Shown: positions 7,218-12,543, counted from the stretch's first letter. The stretch is DNA of 12,543 bases from UMGS1484 sp045593325 (GCA_045593325.1 JAZNWL010000025.1:1-12543); one strand, 5' to 3'. Numbers and translations are program-made. The notes: generated by a model from the sequence alone, not told the origin.

Positions 7218-7967
7218 TTATTTTCTTGTGGGTTCCTGTCCTTTGGCAAGGGCAATTAAATCCCGGACTTCACGGTCATTGAGTAACCGCCATTTCCCTT
7301 GGGGCAACATGCCCAGTTTCAGGTTCCCAATGGCAAAGCGTTTTAAGCGAATCAGGTTCAGCCCCACCGCTTCGCACATTTTGCGAATTTGGCGGTTTCG
7401 TCCTTCGTGAAGAACGAATTCCAATACCACCCGATTGTCTTCCTCCACGATGGTGTTGACTTCACAGGGGTGGGTCTTCTTGCCGTCAATGAGAACCCCT
7501 TCTTCCAGATTCAGAAGTTGTTCATCGGTAACAGGGGGACGAACAGTGACCCGATACCGTTTTTCCACGTGGCGGGAAGGGTGAGTCATCATGTTGACAA
7601 ATTCCCCGTCACTGGAAAAGAGCAAAAGACCTTCGGAATCCTTATCCAGCCGTCCAGCAGGGAAGACCTTGGCGGGAGCATCGCTGACCAGGTCAGCCAC
7701 GCATTTTCTCCCCAATTCATCCTTCATAGTAGAAACAAAGCCACGGGGTTTGTGAAGCATCAGGTAGATACGGGCATTGTCTTTCCGCACAACCTTTTCA
7801 CCGCGAACGGTAACTATATCGCCCCGCAGGCGAACCTTGTCACCCAGTTTGGCAGGGTGACCGTTCACCTTTACTTTGCCTGCTTCAATCAGTTCTTCGG
7901 CTTTTCTGCGGGAACAATATCCGCTCTCAGACAGGTATTTTTGCAAGCGAATGGGTTCGTTTTTCAA
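7218..7967 (-). CDS. rluB: RsuA/RluB-family rRNA pseudouridine synthase
   Basis: This 249-residue protein starts with TTG (7967-7965); its GGAGG (7979-7975) sits seven bases upstream. The N-terminal S4 RNA-binding domain (about 4-50) begins IRLQKYLSESGYCSRRKAEELI. The catalytic motif GRLDKDSEGLLL follows, with nucleophilic D108, then the later family motifs EGRNRQIRKM and LKRFAIGNLKLG. These enzymes convert specific uridines in rRNA to pseudouridine. RluB (23S) and RsuA (16S) are hard to separate by sequence; the RNRQIRKM segment and Gram-positive context favour the RluB group. It is the last gene of the leftward operon, 24 bases after kdgK, so an rRNA modification gene is co-transcribed with sugar-acid catabolism, which may be only read-through. 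Confidence 0.92.
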   Translation of the reverse strand: MKNEPIRLQKYLSESGYCSRRKAEELIEAGKVKVNGHPAKLGDKVRLRGDIVTVRGEKVVRKDNARIYLMLHKPRGFVSTMKDELGRKCVADLVSDAPAKVFPAGRLDKDSEGLLLFSSDGEFVNMMTHPSRHVEKRYRVTVRPPVTDEQLLNLEEGVLIDGKKTHPCEVNTIVEEDNRVVLEFVLHEGRNRQIRKMCEAVGLNLIRLKRFAIGNLKLGMLPQGKWRLLNDREVRDLIALAKGQEPTRK

Positions 7968-7991
7968 ACTAAAACCTCCAGAATGGGGGAA

Positions 7992-9014
7992 TTACCGTTG
8001 TACACGGCCGGAACCGTCACCACCGGCAAGGGCAGTAACTTCTTCTACGCTCATCAGGTTGTAGTCACCTTCCACGGCATGTTTCAAACAGCTGGCGGCT
8101 ACAGCAAATTCAATGGCATCTTGAGAAGCATAGTTGTTCATGCAAGCGTAGATCAAGCCGCCACCGAAACTATCGCCACCGCCAACACGGTCTACAATGT
8201 GAACGTTGTAGGATTTGCTGAAATAGGGTTTGCCATCGGTATAGAGCATGGCTGCCCAGTTGTTGTCGTTGGCGGAAATAGAAGTACGCAGGGTAATGGC
8301 AACTGCTTTGAAACCAAAGCGTTCGGTGAGTTTTTCGGCTACTTGAATATAACCTTCGTGGTTGAGTTTACCGCCGGTAACGTCGGTATCATCGGCGTGG
8401 ATGCCAAATACTTTTTCGGCATCTTCTTCGTTGGCAATGCAAACGTCAACATACTTACACAGTTCGCCCATCACTTGACCTGCTTTTTCACTGGTCCACA
8501 ATTTTTTGCGGAAGTTCAGGTCACAGCTAATGGTGATGCCCAATTCCTTGGCTTTTTTACAAGCAATCAAGCAGATTTCGGCAACGTTATCCCCCAATGC
8601 GGGAGTGATGCCGGTGAAGTGGAACCAACCTGCACCGTCGAAAATAGCATCCCAGTCAAAATCTTCGGGTTTGGCATTGGCAATGGCAGAATTGGCGCGG
8701 TCATAAATAACTTTAGAGGGGCGTTGGGAAGCACCTTTTTCCAGGTAGTAGATACCAACACGATCCCCGGTACGGGTGATATAAGAGGTATCAACACCGT
8801 ATTTACGCAGAGAGTTTACAGCGGCTTGGCCGATTTCGTGTTTAGGCAAATTGGTAACAAAACGGGCATCCAAACCGTAGCCTGCAAGGGAAACAGCCAC
8901 GTTGGCTTCCCCGCCGCCGTAGGTTGCCTGGAAGGTGTCAGCCTGCACAAAACGCAGATATCCTTCAGGAGCCAAACGAAGCATCAATTCACCGAAAGTA
9001 ACAACTTTTTTCAT
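7992..9014 (-). CDS. kdgK: 2-keto-3-deoxygluconate kinase (PfkB family)
   Basis: The 340-residue sugar kinase starts at ATG 9014 (MKKVVTFGELMLRLAPEG) with AGGAGG (9028-9023) eight bases upstream. A longer reading frame to 9062 would run into the previous gene and has no better signal. It shows the N-terminal FGELMLRL and GGGEANVAVSLA of KDG kinases, and the PfkB C-terminal signature DRVGGGDSFGGG with catalytic D281. It phosphorylates 2-keto-3-deoxygluconate to KDPG, which the product of the upstream aldolase gene cleaves. Its ribosome binding site overlaps the stop of that gene (13-base gap), so the pair is co-translated. Signature 2 has GGGD in place of the more common GAGD, which is usual for this subgroup. 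Confidence 0.9.
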   Translation of the reverse strand: MKKVVTFGELMLRLAPEGYLRFVQADTFQATYGGGEANVAVSLAGYGLDARFVTNLPKHEIGQAAVNSLRKYGVDTSYITRTGDRVGIYYLEKGASQRPSKVIYDRANSAIANAKPEDFDWDAIFDGAGWFHFTGITPALGDNVAEICLIACKKAKELGITISCDLNFRKKLWTSEKAGQVMGELCKYVDVCIANEEDAEKVFGIHADDTDVTGGKLNHEGYIQVAEKLTERFGFKAVAITLRTSISANDNNWAAMLYTDGKPYFSKSYNVHIVDRVGGGDSFGGGLIYACMNNYASQDAIEFAVAASCLKHAVEGDYNLMSVEEVTALAGGDGSGRVQR

Positions 9015-9027
9015 TTTTAAATCCTCC

Positions 9028-9993
9028 TTATTTATTGGGAACCAAATGAATTCGGAAACCACCGAATTCTTCTTTTAAATAAACAAAGGTCATATTGCCT
9101 TTATCATCGTATTTTGCAGTGTCGGGATCGATTTCCACACCTCTGGCTTTTAAGAAAGCTACGGCACGGATAAGGTTATTGCAACCAATGGCGATGTGAC
9201 CGTGACTACCGGGGCCTGCACCGAACATAACTTCGAAAATTTCATTGGCAAAGAAAGATTTGGAGGTTTCTCTTGTGTTGCCTCCGAAAGCACCTGCCAA
9301 AGCGGTGGCAATGTTGCCGGCATCGTCTTTATTGGCAGAGTTGATGCCGATGTGTTTCAAGGTAAAGCCGTGCATCTTTTGAACAGCAGCGGCAGTTAAG
9401 TCGCGGATTTCATCAAACTTGTCGGCATTGATCAGGTCGGATTTTGCCATCCAACTGCCACCGCAAGCCAAAATTTTATTAAAGGCAAGATATTCGTTCA
9501 GGTTCTTTTCCCCGATACCGCCGGTGGGCATGAATTTAATGTTGCCGTAAGGAGCGGACATGGCTTTGATCATGTTCAGGCCGCCGGCTGCTTCGGCAGG
9601 GAAGAATTTGACCACCGAAAGGCCCAATTCAATAGCGGCTTCAATGTCGCTGGGATTGGCACAACCGGGAACGATGGGAATGTTTTTGGAAACACAGTAA
9701 GCCACCACTTTGGGATTCAAACCGGGGCTGACAATGAATTTGGCGCCTGCGTTTACGGCACGGTCTACTTGTTCTGTGGTAAGAACGGTACCGGCACCAA
9801 CCAGCATATCGGGAACGTTTTCAGTGATGTTCCGAATGGCTTGTTCAGCGCAAGCGGTGCGGAAGGTTACTTCTGCGCAGGGAAGACCGCCTTCTTTCAA
9901 AGCGTTTGCCAAAGGAACGGCTTTGTCAGCATCGTCAATGGCGATGACAGGAATGATCCCTGTGGCATGAATTTTTTCATAAATTTCGTTCAT
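9028..9993 (-). CDS. eda: KDPG aldolase fused to a C-terminal VOC (glyoxalase-like) domain
   Basis: The 321-residue protein starts at ATG 9993, eight bases after AAAGGA; the longer reading to 10089 lies inside the upstream gene. Residues 1-207 are a complete class I KDPG/KHG aldolase with E41 and R45 (EVTFRT), the GAGTV loop at 66-70, Schiff-base lysine K129 (VVKFFPAEAAGG) and TGGI at 157-160. It cleaves KDPG to pyruvate and glyceraldehyde-3-phosphate. Residues about 208-321 form an extra domain with VOC-superfamily character: HIGIN (H214), FEVMF (E254), HGHIAIG (H266) and GGFRIHLV (H316). These could supply metal ligands, with His where Glu is often the fourth ligand. Ordinary Eda is about 205-215 residues, so the C-terminal third is a fusion. 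Its role is unknown. Confidence 0.9.
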   Translation of the reverse strand: MNEIYEKIHATGIIPVIAIDDADKAVPLANALKEGGLPCAEVTFRTACAEQAIRNITENVPDMLVGAGTVLTTEQVDRAVNAGAKFIVSPGLNPKVVAYCVSKNIPIVPGCANPSDIEAAIELGLSVVKFFPAEAAGGLNMIKAMSAPYGNIKFMPTGGIGEKNLNEYLAFNKILACGGSWMAKSDLINADKFDEIRDLTAAAVQKMHGFTLKHIGINSANKDDAGNIATALAGAFGGNTRETSKSFFANEIFEVMFGAGPGSHGHIAIGCNNLIRAVAFLKARGVEIDPDTAKYDDKGNMTFVYLKEEFGGFRIHLVPNK

Positions 9994-10022
9994 GATGAAA
10001 ATCCTTTCTTTATATAAATGGT

Positions 10023-10586
10023 TTATTGAACATCCGTTGGAGTTTCGGCAGGGTCTTGGGTAATTGCCGACATATTCAGCAGATACCAACTGCGGTCGAT
10101 TTTAATGCAAACCACTTCCACTTGTTCTGAAACTTCCCGCAGGGAACCTTTGGTGGTCATGGTGCAGGTAACGGTGGAAACGGCAGTGACTTCTAACTGG
10201 GAAACGTTCAAGCCGCGGAAAATACCGTCGGTAATGGTTTCGCTTTCGGTTTGAGGGTCAGAAACCGAAATGATAACGTTTTCGCCAAAGGTGTCGTAAG
10301 GGGTTTCACTTTCAAACATGCCTGAATAGGTTTGCTGGAAAAATGCCCTATCTCCGCCTGCCGAGGAAATAAGGCTTTTCACCGTTTCCTGATAGGAAGG
10401 GGGGAAGCATTTGGTCAGCGCCTGGGCATCCTGATTGTTCACCGCATCTACATAGCGGTTGACCAAACGAACGGGACCTTTAAAATGGTTTACGGCAGAA
10501 ACCGAAAGAAATGACACCGCCACAGCCAATGCAATTAAAATGACCAAAGCGACGATTTTCTTTTTGCCTTTGGTAAGGGGTTTCAT
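10023..10586 (-). CDS. Membrane-anchored protein with NTF2-like extracellular domain, unknown function
   Basis: I chose ATG 10586 (MKPLTKGKKK), six bases after GAGGTG; an upstream in-frame ATG (10646) would place the promoter inside the gene. The 187-residue product has a lysine-rich N terminus, one membrane helix at about 11-31 (VALVILIALAVAVSFL), then an outside domain that begins VNRYVDAVNNQDAQALTKCF. That opening, 'small domain plus helix counting a number of residues per turn', and the following beta-rich segment resemble NTF2-like/DUF4878 domains. The C terminus is rich in Thr, Pro and Asp. No catalytic residues are recognisable. It lies 29 bases upstream of eda and is the first gene of that operon, so a role in sensing or handling sugar acids is possible but unproven. 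Confidence 0.65.
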   Translation of the reverse strand: MKPLTKGKKKIVALVILIALAVAVSFLSVSAVNHFKGPVRLVNRYVDAVNNQDAQALTKCFPPSYQETVKSLISSAGGDRAFFQQTYSGMFESETPYDTFGENVIISVSDPQTESETITDGIFRGLNVSQLEVTAVSTVTCTMTTKGSLREVSEQVEVVCIKIDRSWYLLNMSAITQDPAETPTDVQ

Positions 10587-10617
10587 AAAAATCACCTCGG
10601 TGTTTACAATTATAATT

Positions 10618-10646
10618 ATTATAGCACCTCTATTAAATTTCGTCAA
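10618..10646 (-). promoter_or_regulatory. Sigma-A promoter of the eda-kdgK operon
   Basis: Read leftward: TTGACG (10646-10641), 17-bp spacer ending in TGC, then perfect TATAAT (10623-10618). The TGn gives an extended -10. The predicted start near 10611 leaves a short leader to the GAGGTG ribosome binding site of the first gene. Confidence 0.82.
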
Positions 10647-10662
10647 TGATATTTCCCATGAA

Positions 10663-10740
10663 AATCCTTGAAAATCAAAGGATTCTACCAGGGGTAGAGA
10701 GGAAAAATTCCATTCTACTATGTGAAAAAGAAACAGTAGA
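10663..10740. promoter_or_regulatory. Dyad-rich shared region between divergent promoters (candidate operators)
   Basis: Three inverted repeats lie between the leftward and rightward promoters: AATCCTT / AAGGATT (10663-10669 and 10678-10684), TCTACC-AGG-GGTAGA (10684-10698), and TCTACT / AGTAGA (10714-10719 and 10735-10740). The second and third share the same TCTAC...GTAGA half-sites, as a repressor or activator operator would. Confidence 0.45.
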
Positions 10741-10761
10741 GGTCGTTTCGACAGAAATTGT

Positions 10762-10790
10762 TTGCTAAAAATTGGAAGAATGGGTATACT
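10762..10790 (+). promoter_or_regulatory. Sigma-A promoter of degV
   Basis: TTGCTA (10762-10767), 17-bp spacer, TATACT (10785-10790). The predicted start is near 10797, just upstream of the AGGAGG site at 10816-10821. An exact 0A-box sequence in inverse orientation (TTCGACA, 10747-10753) lies immediately upstream of the -35. Confidence 0.72.
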
Positions 10791-10828
10791 GTTTTCGTAA
10801 TCGTTTTCAGTTTTTAGGAGGATTTTTT

Positions 10829-11719
10829 ATGGAAACTTCATTTATCTTAAGTTGCTGTTCCACTGCCGACCTTTCCAAGGAGCATCTGGAAGCGCGAAAT
10901 ATTGAATATATCTGTTTTCACTATTATGTGAACGATGAACACCGTTTTGATGACCTTTGGCAAAGTATGAAACCTGAAGAATTTTATCAGGCAATGGTTG
11001 ACGGCGCCGACACCAAAACCTCTCAGGTGAATATGGAGGATTTCATTACCTATTTCCGTGCTCTCTTACAGCAGGGGAAAGACGTGGTTCACGTTTGTTT
11101 GTCTTCGGGGCTTAGCGGTACATACAATTCCGCTCGGTTAGCCGCCGAAACTTTGAAAGAAGAATTTCCTGACCAAACCGTTTATCTGGTGGACTCCCTG
11201 GGGGCTTCATCGGGATACGGTTTAATGATGGATAAATTGGCAGACCTGCGGGACCAAGGAAAATCGCCGCAGGAAGTGGCAACCTGGGCAGAAGAAAACC
11301 GTTTAAATCTTCACCTGTGGTTTTTCTCTACCGATCTTACTTTCTACGTCAAAGGCGGTCGGGTATCCAAAGCCTCCGGCTGGTTTGGTACCATGCTGAA
11401 AATCTGTCCTCTTTTGAATATGGACTTCAACGGGAAATTGGTGCCTCGCTTTAAGATCCGCGGAAAGAATAAAGTTATTGAAGCCATTGTGGAAAAAATG
11501 GAAGAAAACGCTTACGACGGGCTGGAGTATAGCGATAAATGTTATATTTGCCAATCTGCCTGTATGGAAGATGCCAAAGCGGTGGCAGCCCTGGTGGAAC
11601 AACGTTTCCCCAAACTTAACGGGAAGGTGGAAATTTATCCCATTGGTCCCACCATCGGCAGTCACACCGGCCCCGGTACCGTAGCCTTGTTCTTCTGGGG
11701 TAAAAAACGGGAAGACTAA
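10829..11719 (+). CDS. DegV-family fatty-acid-binding protein
   Basis: The 296-residue protein starts at ATG 10829 with AGGAGG seven bases upstream; a longer reading from 10772 would overlap the promoter. DegV hallmarks appear in order: the N-terminal STADLS stretch (family 'DSTADL'), TSQVNMEDF near residue 65, SSGLSGTYNSARLA near 90-105, DSLGASSGYGL, and the C-terminal lobe beginning FYVKGGRVSKASGW. Proteins of this family bind a single fatty acid. In Gram-positives the FakB members present it to the kinase FakA for phosphorylation and membrane lipid synthesis. No FakA gene is in the window, so assignment to FakB is by family only. It is a single-gene unit with its own promoter and terminator. 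Confidence 0.9.
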   Translation: METSFILSCCSTADLSKEHLEARNIEYICFHYYVNDEHRFDDLWQSMKPEEFYQAMVDGADTKTSQVNMEDFITYFRALLQQGKDVVHVCLSSGLSGTYNSARLAAETLKEEFPDQTVYLVDSLGASSGYGLMMDKLADLRDQGKSPQEVATWAEENRLNLHLWFFSTDLTFYVKGGRVSKASGWFGTMLKICPLLNMDFNGKLVPRFKIRGKNKVIEAIVEKMEENAYDGLEYSDKCYICQSACMEDAKAVAALVEQRFPKLNGKVEIYPIGPTIGSHTGPGTVALFFWGKKRED

Positions 11720-11730
11720 CAAAAAAATAT

Positions 11731-11772
11731 AAAAGGAAGAAAGGTTAGCACAAACCTTTCTTCCTTTTTTTC
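11731..11772 (+). terminator. Strong intrinsic terminator of degV
   Basis: AAAAGGAAGAAAGGTT (11731-11746) pairs perfectly over 16 bp with the sequence at 11753-11768 across a six-base loop (AGCACA), and T continues to 11772. The A-run before the stem could make it work on the other strand too. Confidence 0.92.
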
Positions 11773-11810
11773 ATTCGGTTGCCATCACAAACAAAGGCTA
11801 TAACATCTTT

Positions 11811-11862
11811 TAAGAAAACAACAAACCCGAACGTTTTACCAATCGGTAAAAGGTTCGGGTTT
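11811..11862 (-). terminator. Terminator of the tRNA-Leu gene (minus strand)
   Basis: AAACCCGAAC (11823-11832) pairs with GTTCGGGTTT (11853-11862). After one G/G mismatch, TTTTACC (11834-11840) pairs with GGTAAAA (11845-11851) over a four-base loop. On the minus strand it follows the tRNA CCA end by eight bases and is followed by a T-rich tail (TGTTGTTTTCTT). Confidence 0.8.
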
Positions 11863-11870
11863 GAATGCTT

Positions 11871-11925
11871 TGGTGCGGATGAAGGGACTTGAACCCCCAT
11901 GAGATCGCTCTCACTAGAACCTGAA
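11871..11925 (-). tRNA. 3' half of tRNA-Leu(CAG); truncated, probable attachment-site remnant
   Basis: Read leftward from 11925: an anticodon loop TTCAGGT with CAG, the 3' anticodon strand TCTAG, a long class II variable arm (TGAGA GCGA TCTCA), a T-arm with the TTCAAGT loop, the acceptor 3' strand CATCCGC, discriminator A and encoded CCA at 11873-11871. These are the features of a bacterial tRNA-Leu. The 5' side is missing: the bases beyond 11926 do not form the CTAGA strand, D-arm or GCGGATG acceptor strand. The tRNA is therefore non-functional here and ends abruptly at the anticodon loop, as expected for the displaced end of an element integrated into tRNA-Leu. Confidence 0.85.
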
Positions 11926-11979
11926 TTTCATAAATGGGTGTGCCAATAAGTTCCTTTGAGTCCCTTGCAGTCCCCTGTG

Positions 11980-12004
11980 AAACCCTTTATTTATGCGGGT
12001 TTTT
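11980..12004 (+). other. Weak hairpin inside the element end
   Basis: AAACCC (11980-11985) can pair with GGGTTT (11997-12002) over an 11-base loop, followed by TT. It lies just upstream of a better terminator and might act with it to insulate the element. Confidence 0.3.
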
Positions 12005-12028
12005 GATCAAAATTGCCACAAAGCCTTT

Positions 12029-12053
12029 AACCGTGCGGTCTGCACGGTTTTTC
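12029..12053 (+). terminator. Intrinsic terminator without an obvious upstream gene
   Basis: AACCGTGC (12029-12036) pairs perfectly with GCACGGTT (12042-12049) over a five-base loop, and T continues to 12052. It is oriented rightward, so it would stop transcripts entering the element from the chromosome side or from the joined circular form. Confidence 0.7.
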
Positions 12054-12071
12054 TCATTTTTCGGATATTTG

Positions 12072-12195
12072 TTAGAACGATTTTAGAAGCATTTCATTAG
12101 AACTGTGTTCTAATTCAAGATTTTTTTCGCTCAAAACTACTATTTTAACGTTGCCCATAGGTCTAACGCTTTTAGTAACCTTTTTAGAACTCTAA
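12072..12195. repeat. Cluster of TTAGAAC repeats (candidate integrase arm or regulator sites)
   Basis: TTAGAAC occurs at 12072-12078, 12097-12103 and 12184-12190, with a variant TTAGAAG at 12083-12089 (11 bp after the first). The reverse form GTTCTAA is at 12107-12113. Two of them form a 19-base dyad, ATTAGAACTGTGTTCTAAT (12096-12114). A smaller dyad TTAGA-AC-TCTAA lies at 12184-12195. The region is non-coding. Confidence 0.6.
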
Positions 12196-12238
12196 TTCTC
12201 TTTACAAGCATAAAAATTTTTTTGATTTGGCTATGTAG

Positions 12239-12310
12239 GGTTATGGTATGGTTATGTGTTTTTATAGTAATGAAACCCCTTGATATAAGGGCTTTTGAGC
12301 CTCTTTGAGC
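12239..12310. repeat. Short helical-phase direct repeats upstream of the toxin promoter
   Basis: GGTTATG is repeated at 12239-12245 and 12250-12256 (11-bp period). CCCTT/AAGGG (12277-12281 with 12287-12291) forms a small hairpin. TTTGAGC is repeated at 12294-12300 and 12304-12310 (10-bp period). The spacing near one helical turn suggests protein-binding sites, but no known site is recognised. Confidence 0.4.
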
Positions 12311-12312
12311 AA

Positions 12313-12341
12313 TTGACAATGAGTGTCGAATATTGTATAAT
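12313..12341 (+). promoter_or_regulatory. Consensus sigma-A promoter of the toxin-like gene
   Basis: Perfect TTGACA (12313-12318) and perfect TATAAT (12336-12341) are separated by 17 bp. The spacer contains an exact 0A-box core TGTCGAA (12324-12330). The expected start is near 12348, leaving a leader of about 100 nt to the ATG at 12447. Confidence 0.85.
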
Positions 12342-12347
12342 ATGAAT

Positions 12348-12446
12348 GGTGCTTCGCACCCTTAGAGGCTACCATAACGGTAGGCGGTTAGCCCTTCTTT
12401 ACTAAGGAGGGGCACTTTTCCCTCCTAAATGAAAGGAGGGGTGCCA
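12348..12446 (+). promoter_or_regulatory. Structured leader with competing hairpins over the ribosome binding site
   Basis: The RNA can begin with hairpin GGTGC-TTC-GCACC (12348-12360). CTACC/GGTAG and GGCTA/TAGCC pairings follow at 12369-12393. CCCTCCT (12420-12426) can then pair either with the upstream copy AGGAGGG (12405-12411) or with AGGAGGG (12434-12440), which is the ribosome binding site of the toxin gene. The second form gains GGCAC (12411-12415) with GTGCC (12441-12445). The two forms exclude each other. Confidence 0.6.
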
Positions 12447-12533
12447 ATGGTTACTTACGAGACTTTGTTCCTTTTCGGTTCACTTGTTGTAGCAATTATC
12501 GCACTTGTTATTGACATAACAAAAAAGAAATAA
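12447..12533 (+). CDS. 28-residue putative holin-like toxin of a type I toxin-antitoxin system
   Basis: ATG 12447 follows AAAGGAGGGG (12432-12441) with about six bases of spacing. The peptide begins MVTYETLFLFGSLVVAIIAL, has one continuous membrane helix (about residues 6-24) and ends in KKK before the stop. It matches the general plan of short Firmicute holin-like toxins (polar MxxYE start, LxxxG..LVVAIIxL helix, basic tail) seen in type I systems such as TxpA-like loci, where a convergent antisense RNA blocks the toxin mRNA. It would act at the cell membrane. The consensus promoter and long structured leader also fit that class. The antitoxin RNA and the terminator (its first arm may be CCGCCCC at 12534-12540) would be just beyond the window edge. 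Confidence 0.72.
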   Translation: MVTYETLFLFGSLVVAIIALVIDITKKK

Positions 12534-12543
12534 CCGCCCCTCG

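Larger units (their letters stand above)
11926..12543. mobile_element. Left-hand end of a putative integrative element (continues beyond window)
   Basis: To the right of the broken tRNA, composition becomes AT-rich. No protein gene of normal size is present for about 520 bases; instead there are hairpins, short direct and inverted repeats, and a small toxin-like gene. No integrase is in the window; it would have to be farther right. Element type (ICE, mobilisable island or prophage) cannot be told from this end. The main alternative is an old, decayed insertion or an assembly junction. Confidence 0.65.

Noticed and set aside
7389..9020. Rightward 543-codon open frame opposite rluB and kdgK
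   Set aside because: The sequence is antisense to two genes with intact catalytic motifs. Its Phe/Val/Gly-rich text shows no domain and arises from codon bias of the opposite strand.
12072..12310. CRISPR array
   Set aside because: The repeats are only 7-8 bases and irregularly spaced, with no repeat-spacer periodicity.
11926..12312. Hidden protein gene in the AT-rich element end
   Set aside because: Stops are frequent in all frames I followed, and no ribosome binding site is paired with a start.
12342..12365. Seven-codon open frame in the toxin leader
   Set aside because: It starts at or before the predicted transcription start and has no ribosome binding site, so it is unlikely to be a leader peptide.

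Overview
The window looks like chromosomal DNA of an endospore-forming Clostridia-type Firmicute (Bacillota) of moderate GC. The evidence is spoIIE and spoVAE side by side, the dgt-dnaG-rpoD macromolecular-synthesis order, strong AGGAGG-type ribosome binding sites, several TTG/GTG starts, and Firmicute-type promoters and terminators. I cannot name the species. Uncultured gut Oscillospirales or a relative is a guess.

Layout. (1) 1-765: the N-terminal membrane part of spoIIE runs leftward off the window, and its upstream region holds Spo0A-box-like sites plus a sigma-A promoter with a long spacer. (2) 766-1119: a stand-alone spoVAE behind a forespore (sigma-G/F-like) promoter. (3) 1211-7150: a tight rightward cluster, dgt, dnaG, rpoD, an Mrp-type Fe-S P-loop ATPase, a C_GCAxxG_C_C redox-type protein and a PHP histidinol-phosphatase. 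Several junctions overlap by one base or carry the next gene's ribosome binding site. (4) 7158-7210: a hairpin terminator between converging operons. (5) 10646-7218: a leftward operon with a near-consensus promoter, encoding a membrane-anchored NTF2-like protein of unknown function, KDPG aldolase fused to a VOC domain, KDG kinase and an RsuA/RluB pseudouridine synthase. The aldolase and kinase form the lower uronate/pectin branch (KDG to KDPG to pyruvate plus glyceraldehyde-3-phosphate). (6) 10762-11772: a rightward monocistronic degV with its own promoter and strong terminator.

(7) 11811-12543 is the most unusual part. The 3' half of a tRNA-Leu(CAG), from the anticodon loop to CCA, lies on the minus strand followed by its own terminator, but the 5' half is missing. 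The DNA to the right is AT-rich, non-coding and full of short repeats. This is the expected footprint of an integrative element inserted in tRNA-Leu, with this end being the displaced 3' end. Just inside it are a cluster of TTAGAAC repeats (candidate integrase arm or regulator sites), a consensus promoter, a structured leader, and a 28-residue hydrophobic peptide resembling the holin-like toxins of type I toxin-antitoxin systems. The leader can form two mutually exclusive hairpins, one of which masks the toxin's ribosome binding site.

The most promising candidates for something not yet described are this end-of-element toxin module and the aldolase-VOC fusion. All assignments come from reading the sequence; no database search was run.
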